Assembly (NCBI RefSeq): GCF_003207855.1
Contig: NZ_NKTZ01000001.1
Location: 248,001 to 312,000 of the forward strand
Source: Komagataeibacter rhaeticus
GTDB taxonomy: Bacteria; Pseudomonadota; Alphaproteobacteria; Acetobacterales; Acetobacteraceae
Reading direction: 5' to 3'
Length of the DNA: 64,000 nucleotides
Shown: positions 54,464-61,828 of the stretch, piece after piece
Position numbering within the stretch: position 1 is the stretch's first letter
Layout: every line of letters begins with the position of its first letter
Translations under genes and position numbers: made by a program
Notes under the pieces: model-generated
Databases searched by the model: none
What the model was told of the DNA's origin: nothing
What the model saw: only the letters and a program-made list of their open reading frames with translations

Positions 54464-55924
54464 ATGGATGAACAGTTTCCCGACTCCGGCCGCGTCATGG
54501 GCGGCAATACGCCCGAATTCTCGGTAGCCGAGATTTCAGGCGCGATCCGCCGCACGCTGGAGGGCACGTTCGGCCGCATCCGCGTGCGCGGCGAGATTAC
54601 GGAGTTCAAGCGCTACCCTTCCGGGCATCTCTATTTCTCGCTCAAGGACGAGGGGGGCAAGCTGTCCTCCGTCGTGTGGCGCGGGACGGTGTCGCGGCTG
54701 GGGCTGAAGCCGGAAAACGGGGTGGAGGTCATCGCCACGGGCAAGATTTCGGCCTATGGCGAGCGCTCGTCCTACCAGATGGTGATCGACCGGCTGGAAT
54801 ATGCGGGCGAGGGCGCGCTGCTGGCCCGCATCGAACGCCTGCGGCTGCGCCTGGCGGAGGAAGGGCTGTTCGATTCGGCACGCAAGCGCCCGCTGCCCTT
54901 CCTGCCGCGCGTGATCGGGGTGGTCACATCGGCGCAGGGGGCGGTGCTGCATGATATCCGCACCACCATCGCCCGCCGCTTCCCCCATCCCGTTCTGGTC
55001 TGGCCCGTGCCGGTGCAGGGGGACGGGGCCGCCGAACGGATTGCGCAGGCCATTGCCGGATTCGACAGGATTGAAGGGAGTCCGGCGCTGCCCCGCCCCG
55101 ATGTGCTGATCGTGGCGCGCGGGGGTGGCTCACTGGAAGACCTGATGGCCTTCAATGACGAGGGCGTGCTGCGTGCCGTGGCCGCGTGCCGCATTCCGGT
55201 CATTTCCGCCGTGGGGCACGAGACGGATACCACGCTGGTCGATTTCGTATCCGACTGCCGTGCCCCCACGCCCACCGCCGCCGCCGAAATGGCGGTGCCG
55301 GTGCGCGCGGAACTGGAGGCGGCCCTGGCCCAGCGCGACGCGCGGCTGCGTGGCGGCCTCGGGCGCTGCCTGCAACTGGCGCGCGCGCGTCTGGACCGGG
55401 CGGCGGCGGGACTGCCTGACCTGCCCGGTGTGGTGGAAAACGCGCGCAGGCGGCTCGATGACCTTGGCTACCGGCTGGACCTGGCACTGCCCGCGCGCGT
55501 GCACGCCATGCGGGGGCGGTTGCAGAATGCGTCCGACCGGTTGCCGGCACCCCACATGCTCCTTGCGCTGCGCCGGGCGGATCTGGCCCGCGTTGGCACC
55601 GCCAGCCAGCAGGCGATGGGTGCCCTGCTGCGGCGACGGGAGGCGATACTGGCCGGTCTGCGTGTGCCGCCTGCGGTCCTGGTGTCGCAATTGCGCGCCA
55701 GCACCAGCCGCCTGGCGGGTACCGGCGGCAGGCTGGACGCGCTTTCTCCCCGGGCGGTGCTGGAGCGGGGCTACGTACTGGTGACCGACAGCGCGGGCAG
55801 GCCGCTTGCGCACGCGGCACAGGCCCGCGGGGCGCCGGAAGTGGTCATGACCTTTGCCGATGGCAAGGTGGCCGCCCGGCCGCTCGGGGAGGCATCACGC
55901 GCGCAGGGGCTTCTGGATCTGTAA
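54464..55924 (+). CDS. xseA: Exodeoxyribonuclease VII large subunit
   Basis: XseA, with the small XseB subunit, degrades single-stranded DNA. The 486-residue product has the N-terminal OB fold (EFSVAEISGAIRRTLEGTFGRIRVRGEIT in family order, cited in part, then GHLYFSLKDEGGKLSSVVWRG), the central catalytic domain with GVVTSAQGAVLHDI, ARGGGSLEDLMAFNDE, SAVGHETDTTLVDFVSD and APTPTAAAE, and a coiled-coil C-terminal half. Start ATG 54464 is set by homology; upstream frame is the purD shadow. xseB is not adjacent. Confidence 0.95.
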   Translation: MDEQFPDSGRVMGGNTPEFSVAEISGAIRRTLEGTFGRIRVRGEITEFKRYPSGHLYFSLKDEGGKLSSVVWRGTVSRLGLKPENGVEVIATGKISAYGERSSYQMVIDRLEYAGEGALLARIERLRLRLAEEGLFDSARKRPLPFLPRVIGVVTSAQGAVLHDIRTTIARRFPHPVLVWPVPVQGDGAAERIAQAIAGFDRIEGSPALPRPDVLIVARGGGSLEDLMAFNDEGVLRAVAACRIPVISAVGHETDTTLVDFVSDCRAPTPTAAAEMAVPVRAELEAALAQRDARLRGGLGRCLQLARARLDRAAAGLPDLPGVVENARRRLDDLGYRLDLALPARVHAMRGRLQNASDRLPAPHMLLALRRADLARVGTASQQAMGALLRRREAILAGLRVPPAVLVSQLRASTSRLAGTGGRLDALSPRAVLERGYVLVTDSAGRPLAHAAQARGAPEVVMTFADGKVAARPLGEASRAQGLLDL

Positions 55925-55944
55925 TGCACATACCGGCAGGATAC

Positions 55945-56322
55945 ATGACAATACGCTTACGACTCTGCACCATCGGCGCGGCCGTGCTGCTGGCTGGCTG
56001 CGCGGCGCAGCCCGCGCGCCAGAGGCCGGACTCCGTCATCGCGGCACAGGCCACGACACCCGGCCGCATCCCGCCGCAGGATTTCGCCCCCGGCATGACG
56101 GGGGAGGAAACGGCGCCATCGGGCGTCGTGCTGACGAACGACCCCTCCGCTCCGGCCGATACGCCCCTGTGCGGCCATGCCGCGCGTGAGGCCAATGCCC
56201 TTGGCGCCACCGTCCACCCGGACATGACGCCTGCCGCCAGTCCCTGCGCCGCCAATGCCTGCCTAGACCCGCAGACCGGCACCTATATTGCCGATGACGG
56301 CAGCCGCAGGGTCTGCCGCTAG
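55945..56322 (+). CDS. Small lipoprotein of unknown function
   Basis: From ATG 55945 the 125-residue product has a type II signal peptide with lipobox LAGC (lipidated C19), a Pro/Thr-rich linker and a C-terminal part with four cysteines (LCGHAAREA, SPCAANACLDPQTGTY, RRVCR) that could form two disulfides. AGGA precedes this ATG. An in-frame ATG at 55924 overlaps the xseA stop (TAATG) and would add seven residues, so coupling to xseA is possible. No family recognised. Confidence 0.68.
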   Translation: MTIRLRLCTIGAAVLLAGCAAQPARQRPDSVIAAQATTPGRIPPQDFAPGMTGEETAPSGVVLTNDPSAPADTPLCGHAAREANALGATVHPDMTPAASPCAANACLDPQTGTYIADDGSRRVCR

Positions 56323-56429
56323 CGCATCCGGTCTCCGCCGTCCTGCATGGGTCATATGCCGGATGTGGGCAGGAACGCCCCATATTCCGATTGACTTGCC
56401 GCGCGGCGATGGTGGACCTTTGGCCCATC

Positions 56430-56891
56430 ATGAACCTTCCCCCACCACCCGGCCCGGCAGGTGACCCGCAGGCGACGGTGCACATGTTTCCCCTCAAGCG
56501 CATGCTTTCCCTGCGTGAGGCGGCGGGACACCTGGGCATTACCGTACTGCGGCTGCGTGCCCTGCGCCTTGTCGGCGCGGGACCGCATGCCGCCATGCGC
56601 AACAAGGGCGGGGTCATGTTCCGCATCGAGGATCTTGACGAGTATGTGGACGGCCTCTACCGCCGTGCCGACATCTCGCATACCGAGCAGGCCCGCCACC
56701 GCAATGCGTGGCGCGGGCGGGTCGCGGCCGTGCCGGAAGCGGCGCGTACCGGACTGACCGATTCCTTCATGCAGATCGTGACGCGCGACGAACTGCTGGA
56801 AAAAGGCGCGAACCGGGGTTTCCGCGTCCTGTTCCTGGGGGGGCTGTGCCTTATTTTCCTGTCCCATACACCGCTGATCTGGCGGCTGTAG
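56430..56891 (+). CDS. HTH (MerR/excisionase-like) protein with C-terminal membrane helix
   Basis: The 153-residue product has an N-terminal winged-helix of the MerR/excisionase type (MLSLREAAGHLGITVLRLRALR, with RIEDLDEYVDGLYRRADIS after a short wing), a charged middle and a C-terminal hydrophobic segment FRVLFLGGLCLIFLSHTPLIW that looks like a single membrane anchor. A DNA-binding head on a membrane tail is unusual for this HTH class. Start ATG 56430 is the last before the domain; 56391 is possible. It lies between a lipoprotein and an OmpH-like gene, all on the plus strand, so a role in envelope control is conceivable but unproven. Confidence 0.65.
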   Translation: MNLPPPPGPAGDPQATVHMFPLKRMLSLREAAGHLGITVLRLRALRLVGAGPHAAMRNKGGVMFRIEDLDEYVDGLYRRADISHTEQARHRNAWRGRVAAVPEAARTGLTDSFMQIVTRDELLEKGANRGFRVLFLGGLCLIFLSHTPLIWRL

Positions 56892-56996
56892 GGCGGGCGG
56901 GGGCGCATTTCGTGGCAAATGCGCTTTTTTTGCCTGTGCGGGTATGTTCTTTCGCCATACGATCCGCTACGCAGAAACCACGATAGCGGAACAATA

Positions 56997-57740
56997 ATGG
57001 ATCGTATGATGACAGGTATGCGCAGCAGCATCATGGCCCGTACAGGTAAGGTGGGCCTGCGGGGCGCACTTTGCGGGCTGGCTCTTGCCCTTGCTCCGGC
57101 CCTTGCCATGGCGCAGGATGCCGGCGGTGGACAGCCTCAGCAGAACCCCATCCTGCCCATGCCGCCCGTGCCGGAATTCAAGCCGCTGCCCGCGGGCGCG
57201 CATCCGGCCGCGCCTGTTATCGGCATTTTCAACACCCAGCAGATCATGGCGCAGTCCACTGCCGTGCAGAAGCTGCAGACCGAACTGGGCGCCCGGCGCG
57301 AAGCGCTGGTGAAGGACGTGCGGGCCGAGGATGGCCAGCTTCAGGCGCTGCGCCAGTCCATCATCAAGGCAGGCAAGGCCCCCACGCCGGAGCAGCAGCA
57401 GGACCTGCAGAAGCGCGTGATGGCCGACCGCACCAAGTTCGGCAACCGCAACCGCATCCTTGAAGAGGACGCGCAGGTCGCCCTGAATCAGGTCCAGCGT
57501 GAAATGCAGCAGATTGTCAGCGCCATTGCCGCCTCACGCGGGATGACGCTGGTGCTGCAGGCCGGCACCGCCGCCCTGCACGACAACAGTCTTGATATCA
57601 GCGACCAGGTCGTAACCTACCTGAATCAGGCGCTGCCCACCGTCTACCTGCCCGGCCCGACGGAAGACCCCGAGGACATTGCCAAGAGCGGCAAGTATCC
57701 GGTCATGCCGTTCCAGCCTTCCGATAATGGTGGCGAGTAA
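56997..57740 (+). CDS. OmpH/Skp-family periplasmic chaperone-like protein
   Basis: The 247-residue product has a signal peptide after a rather long N-terminus (GLRGALCGLALALAPALAMA, cut before Q), a Pro-rich linker, and the OmpH core beginning APVIGIFNTQQIMAQSTAVQ. A long coiled coil (about 105-185) follows, rich in Gln, Arg and Lys, then VSAIAASRGMTLVLQAG and DISDQVVTYLNQALP, typical of Skp homologues. Skp holds unfolded outer-membrane proteins. Several ATGs (56997, 57006, 57009, 57018, 57033) are possible starts; I use the first, with GCGGA upstream. Confidence 0.85.
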   Translation: MDRMMTGMRSSIMARTGKVGLRGALCGLALALAPALAMAQDAGGGQPQQNPILPMPPVPEFKPLPAGAHPAAPVIGIFNTQQIMAQSTAVQKLQTELGARREALVKDVRAEDGQLQALRQSIIKAGKAPTPEQQQDLQKRVMADRTKFGNRNRILEEDAQVALNQVQREMQQIVSAIAASRGMTLVLQAGTAALHDNSLDISDQVVTYLNQALPTVYLPGPTEDPEDIAKSGKYPVMPFQPSDNGGE

Positions 57741-57742
57741 AC

Positions 57743-57760
57743 CGTTGTTTGGAAACAACG
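57743..57760 (+). terminator. Hairpin at the end of the OmpH-like gene
   Basis: CGTTGTTT (57743-57750) pairs perfectly with AAACAACG (57753-57760), three bases after the stop codon. There is no T-run, so it may be an mRNA 3'-end stabiliser rather than a terminator on its own; a repeat element follows at 57774. Confidence 0.5.
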
Positions 57761-57773
57761 TGTTTATGACAGC

Positions 57774-57858
57774 ATAAAAGTTTCCGGATGCCGCCTTTTT
57801 TCAAAAAAGGCGGCATTTTTTATGCTTTTTACAACAAGCTTCACCAAAAACTTTTTAT
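57774..57858 (-). repeat. Double-hairpin intergenic repeat, copy 8
   Basis: Minus orientation, between the convergent OmpH-like and ybaK genes. The GCCGCC/GGCGGC stem is perfect and followed by a T-run, so it can act as a terminator. The AAGCTT arm is partly decayed (TTTTTACAACAAGCTT). Confidence 0.82.
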
Positions 57859-57874
57859 GGGTACACGATATGCG

Positions 57875-58348
57875 TCAGGCCAGCAGGTCCGCCGTCAGCG
57901 CGCCGGTGGCCCTGATCGCATCGGCGGCCGACAGGCGTACCAGATAACCACGTTTTCCCCCGTTTATGATGACATGGGGCTGGTCCAGCGCTTCCCGCGC
58001 CAGTGCGGTCGTGACGCGCCTGCGCTGGCCAAAGGGGCTGATCCCGCCCACGTGGTACCCCGTGGCGCGCTCGGCATCCGTGGGGGGCATCATCTCGGCG
58101 GACTTGCCACCAAAGGCCGCCGCCACTTTCTTCATGCTGATCGTGGCCGCCACCGGCACCACCACGCAGGCGGGCTTGCGGTCCACCAGCACCATCAGCG
58201 TCTTGAAGACCCGATCGGGATTTTCCCCGATGGAGGCGGCGGCATGGTTGCCGGTCTGCCCGGCGGTGGGGTCGTATTCATATTCCACCACGTCAAAGGC
58301 GATTCCCGCCTTTTGCAGTGCCGCGGTGGCGGGGGTTGCCCGGCTCAT
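57875..58348 (-). CDS. ybaK: YbaK/EbsC-family Cys-tRNA(Pro) deacylase
   Basis: YbaK edits cysteine from mischarged tRNA(Pro). The 157-residue product is of normal length and shows the family pattern: TPATAALQKAGIAFDVVEYEYDP (cited in part), VFKTLMVLVDRKPACVVVPV with the lysine of the editing site, and TGYHVGGISPFGQRRR. Start ATG 58348 overlaps the stop of the SDR gene (ATGA). It is the last gene of cvpA-purF-SDR-ybaK. Confidence 0.92.
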   Translation of the reverse strand: MSRATPATAALQKAGIAFDVVEYEYDPTAGQTGNHAAASIGENPDRVFKTLMVLVDRKPACVVVPVAATISMKKVAAAFGGKSAEMMPPTDAERATGYHVGGISPFGQRRRVTTALAREALDQPHVIINGGKRGYLVRLSAADAIRATGALTADLLA

Positions 58349-59094
58349 GTGCTGGCTTCCTGTACTGGTACATCGGCATGAAGGCAGGCCCCCTGTGACT
58401 GGGGGCCAGGCAGGCATAGCCGCACGATATGGGGGGCTATGGCATCGGGGGCGGGCAGGCTGGTCATGTCCAGCGCGGGCATGGCCAGCCTGCGCAGGCG
58501 GGTGGCCACCATGCCGGGTTCAAACAGGTTGATGCGCAGCGGGCTGTGCGCGGGCAGTTCGCGCACCCATGTCCGTACAATGGCATCCTGTGCCGCGCGG
58601 GTGGCGGCAACCAGCCCCCAGAAGGGTTCCGGCGCGCGGCCATGGCGGTCGGTCAGGAAGACCGCCCGCCCCGCGGGTGCCCGCTCAAGCAGGGGGGCCA
58701 GCGTGCGGATCAGCCGCCATGTCGTCATGGGGCCTGCCTGCAGCCCGCGTTCCCAGTCCTGTGGCTGCAGGTGGACCAGCGGGGAGAGCACGCCCAGTTC
58801 ACCCGCGCAGTGGACCATGCAGTCCAGCCTGCCTTCCTGCGCCTTGATGGAGGGGCCAAGTGTATCCACCCGGTCGCCGTCACCCAGATCCAGCGGCAGC
58901 AGGGTCGCCCCCTGTCCGGTATGCTGGCGGATCAGGTCATCGGTCTGTTCCAGCGCACCCTGCGTGCGGGCGGTGATGATGCAGCGCGCACCCGCCCGCG
59001 CCAGGGCCACGGCCACCGCGCGACCGATGCCACGGCTGGCGCCGGTAACCAGGGCCACGCGCCCGGCAAGCGGCGTGCCCGGCACGATGGTCAT
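58345..59094 (-). CDS. SDR-family protein lacking the catalytic Tyr and Lys
   Basis: The 249-residue product has a good Rossmann nucleotide site (ALVTGASRGIGRAVA) and the CAGELG-type NNAG position (VHCAGELGVLSP). Where active short-chain dehydrogenases have a serine and YxxxK, this one reads FLTDRHG and WGLVAATRAA. By alignment the tyrosine is a valine and the lysine an arginine. It probably binds NAD(P) without classical SDR catalysis. It overlaps purF and ybaK by ATGA at either end. Its role in that operon is unknown. Confidence 0.82.
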   Translation of the reverse strand: MTIVPGTPLAGRVALVTGASRGIGRAVAVALARAGARCIITARTQGALEQTDDLIRQHTGQGATLLPLDLGDGDRVDTLGPSIKAQEGRLDCMVHCAGELGVLSPLVHLQPQDWERGLQAGPMTTWRLIRTLAPLLERAPAGRAVFLTDRHGRAPEPFWGLVAATRAAQDAIVRTWVRELPAHSPLRINLFEPGMVATRLRRLAMPALDMTSLPAPDAIAPHIVRLCLPGPQSQGACLHADVPVQEAST

Positions 59095-60605
59095 GCGGGT
59101 TCGGGATGGTGTTCGGCTTCGTAATCAACCAGTTCGATCGGATAGTCGCCGGTAAAGCAGGCATCGCAGTAGCGGTTGCATGCATCCTTGCGGTCCTTGT
59201 AGCCCAGCGCGCGGTACAGCCCGTCAAACGAGATGAAGGCCAGGCTGTCCACCCCGATCAGCTTGGCCATTTCCTCCACATTGTGCTGGGCGGCCAGAAG
59301 CTGGCTGCGTTCGGGCGTGTCGATGCCGTAGAAGCACGAATGCGTGGTGGGGGGGGAGGAGATGCGCATGTGCACTTCCTTCGCCCCGGCCGCGCGCACC
59401 ATGTCGACGATCTTGCGTGATGTGGTGCCGCGTACGATGGAATCATCCACCAGCACCACCCGCTTGCCATCCAGCACCGGGCGGTTGGTGGAATGCTTCA
59501 TCTTGACGCCCAGGTTGCGGATCTGGTCGGTCGGTTCGATGAAGGTGCGGCCCACGTAATGGTTGCGGATGATGCCCAGTTCGAACGGAATGCCGCTCGC
59601 GGCGGCAAAGCCCATGGCCGAGGGCACGCCTGAATCGGGCACGGGCACGATCACATCGGCATCCACCGCGCTTTCGCGCGCCAGTTCCACCCCGATCTGC
59701 TTGCGGGTGTCATACACGGCCTTGCCGTCCATGATGGAATCGGGGCGGGCGAAGTAGATGTATTCAAACACGCAGAAGCGCGACTGCCTGCTGTCGAAGG
59801 GCTTGAGCGAGCGGATGCCCTCGTCATTGATGATCACGATCTCGCCCGGTTCGACATCGCGCACGAACTCGGCGCCCACGATATCAAGCGCGCAGGTCTC
59901 GCTGGCCAGGACCCATCTGCCGTCCGAGCCATCTTCTTCCCGCAGGCGGCCAAGGATGAGCGGGCGCACGCCCAGCGGGTCCCGCACGCCAATCAGTTCG
60001 TTGCGCGACAGCACGATCAGCGAATAGGCGCCCAGCACCTGCTTGAGCGCGTCGATCAGCCGGTCCACCACGTTGGAATACAGCGAAATGGCGATAAGGT
60101 GGATGAACACCTCGCTGTCGGTGGTGGACTGGAAGATGCACCCGCGCCGCACCAGTGCCTTGCGCAGGGTCTCGGCATTGGTCAGGTTGCCGTTATGGGC
60201 CACCGCCAGGCCACCGAATTCAAAATCGGCAAAGAGCGGCTGCACGTTGCGGATCAGCGTCGCACCCGTGGTGGCATAGCGGTTATGGCCCACGGCACAG
60301 GTGCCGGGCAGCGTGGCCATGACGCGTGAATCCCCGAACACGTCCCCCACCAGCCCCAGCCCCTTGTGGGTATGGAAGCGCGTGCCGTCATACGACACGA
60401 TGCCCGATGCCTCCTGCCCGCGATGCTGGAGCGCATGCAGGCCGAGTGCCGTCAGCGCGGAGGCGTCATTGACGTTCCAGACGCCAAAGACTCCGCATTC
60501 CTCATGCGGCTTGTCATCATCATGCCGCCACTGGGCGGCGATATCATCACGTTCGTGCTGGGGGAGGGGCGTACCGGAAACAGCATGGAAGGTGGTGCGG
60601 GACAT
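59091..60605 (-). CDS. purF: Amidophosphoribosyltransferase
   Basis: PurF makes phosphoribosylamine from PRPP and glutamine, the first step of purine synthesis. The 504-residue product has a 36-residue propeptide before the nucleophile C37 (ECGVFG), the Ntn amidotransferase domain, the PRPP loop VVLVDDSIVRGTTS, and cysteines in CFYGID and CNRYCDAC that fit a 4Fe-4S form like that of Bacillus subtilis. Start ATG 60605 gives the usual propeptide. It follows cvpA by 51 bases, the classical cvpA-purF pair. Confidence 0.96.
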   Translation of the reverse strand: MSRTTFHAVSGTPLPQHERDDIAAQWRHDDDKPHEECGVFGVWNVNDASALTALGLHALQHRGQEASGIVSYDGTRFHTHKGLGLVGDVFGDSRVMATLPGTCAVGHNRYATTGATLIRNVQPLFADFEFGGLAVAHNGNLTNAETLRKALVRRGCIFQSTTDSEVFIHLIAISLYSNVVDRLIDALKQVLGAYSLIVLSRNELIGVRDPLGVRPLILGRLREEDGSDGRWVLASETCALDIVGAEFVRDVEPGEIVIINDEGIRSLKPFDSRQSRFCVFEYIYFARPDSIMDGKAVYDTRKQIGVELARESAVDADVIVPVPDSGVPSAMGFAAASGIPFELGIIRNHYVGRTFIEPTDQIRNLGVKMKHSTNRPVLDGKRVVLVDDSIVRGTTSRKIVDMVRAAGAKEVHMRISSPPTTHSCFYGIDTPERSQLLAAQHNVEEMAKLIGVDSLAFISFDGLYRALGYKDRKDACNRYCDACFTGDYPIELVDYEAEHHPEPA

Positions 60606-60656
60606 GATCAGCGATCTTTCCTTGACGGACGGAGGCGGCGGGTACCGACAGAAGGC

Positions 60657-61181
60657 TCAGATGGGCGCGTCATGCCGCGTCCGGGCGGGTTGCGCAAGGT
60701 GCGCGGGCAAGTTATCCGCCCCATGGGCGTTCAGGTAGGTCACACTGTTGCCAATAAGGGGCATGATCCGGCTCGATCGCATGACATCGGGCCATTCGGC
60801 TGCGGGCACCAGTGCCGTAATGCCCGCGTAAAGGATGACAAGGCAGATATAGCCACGCACGGCCCCGAACAGCAGGCCCAGGACGCGGTCCAGCCCCGAC
60901 AGGATGGAACCCTGCACCGCCCGTCCCGAAAGATGGGCAGTCGTGGTGAAGATGACAAGAAGCACCAGGAACAGCACCGCGAAGGAGGCAAGGCCGGCCA
61001 GGGTGTGGCTGCTGATCCACTGCGTGGCATAGGGCATGAGCGCGCCATGCCAGGCCACCGCCAGGATGAAGGCCATGATCCATGCGGCCAGCCCCAGTAT
61101 TTCGCGCGAGAACCCGCGAACCACACCCACCAGTGCCGAAAGCCCGACAATGATGGTGGCTGCTATGTCAATCCAGTTCAT
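60657..61181 (-). CDS. cvpA: CvpA-family membrane protein
   Basis: CvpA proteins are small inner-membrane proteins required for colicin V production in E. coli; the broader role is unsettled. The 174-residue product has four hydrophobic segments beginning MNWIDIAATIIVGLSALVG and the family loops VRGFSREILGLAAW and LSGLDRVLGLLFGAVRGY. ATG 61181 is the only start that leaves the first helix intact without a foreign extension. It precedes purF on the same transcript. Confidence 0.92.
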   Translation of the reverse strand: MNWIDIAATIIVGLSALVGVVRGFSREILGLAAWIMAFILAVAWHGALMPYATQWISSHTLAGLASFAVLFLVLLVIFTTTAHLSGRAVQGSILSGLDRVLGLLFGAVRGYICLVILYAGITALVPAAEWPDVMRSSRIMPLIGNSVTYLNAHGADNLPAHLAQPARTRHDAPI

Positions 61182-61357
61182 GCGTGCCAGACCGGAGGGG
61201 GCCGACAGGCATGTAACAGGCATGGACCCGGTCCATCGATCGCGACATTCCCTGCTGTTCCGCCTGCGGCCAGCTTATGCCACCGGCACGCCCCATAGCA
61301 TAGGCCAAAAAGGGGCCTGTTGCGATTTGGTGGCGATACGGGCCGGCCCGCGTGGGC

Positions 61358-61762
61358 TCAGGGTAGTTTGGTGGTGCGGATTTTCCATGACCGCTTGCGC
61401 GCGGTGGCGGGCGTTGCACGGCGCCGGGTCATGTTCAGGCTCAGCAGCAGGTTGCCCATGCGGGTACGGCGGTCGAGTTCGGTCCAGACCTCTTCGGCAT
61501 CGACACCCTGTTCGGCCCAGATCCGCAGCAGCTCGGCCAGTACGTCGGCACTGTGCGCCACCAGTCCCGCATGGTCGCGGGCAATCAGGTCCATCACGCA
61601 TTCTTCCGCGGCACAGGTAAAGGCCCGCCCGGCGGCGTGGTGGTCATTGCCCGGCCCCGCCGTGGGCGCACGCGCCGCCATCCTGGCCTGAAGCGGGCCA
61701 AGTGCGGTAGTGGCGGTCAGCGCATCGGGGGCTTTTTCCGGCGCGGGGTGGGAGCGGGACAT
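61358..61762 (-). CDS. HisE/MazG-like NTP pyrophosphohydrolase-fold protein
   Basis: The 134-residue product resembles phosphoribosyl-ATP pyrophosphohydrolase (HisE) in its helical core: CAAEECVMDLIARDHAGLVAHSADVLAELLRIW then GVDAEEVWTELDRRTRMGNLL (each cited in part). The EE and AD residues match the metal-binding acids of the all-alpha NTP-PPase fold. The N-terminal 40 residues and the basic C-terminal 25 do not match HisE. No his genes are nearby, so it may be a house-cleaning nucleotide hydrolase instead. Start ATG 61762 is tentative. Confidence 0.6.
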   Translation of the reverse strand: MSRSHPAPEKAPDALTATTALGPLQARMAARAPTAGPGNDHHAAGRAFTCAAEECVMDLIARDHAGLVAHSADVLAELLRIWAEQGVDAEEVWTELDRRTRMGNLLLSLNMTRRRATPATARKRSWKIRTTKLP

Positions 61763-61828
61763 GCCGCGATGATGGACATTATTTCGCCCCCCGGTCAACC
61801 GGCCCCGCCGGGTGGCAGCCGCCCGCCC

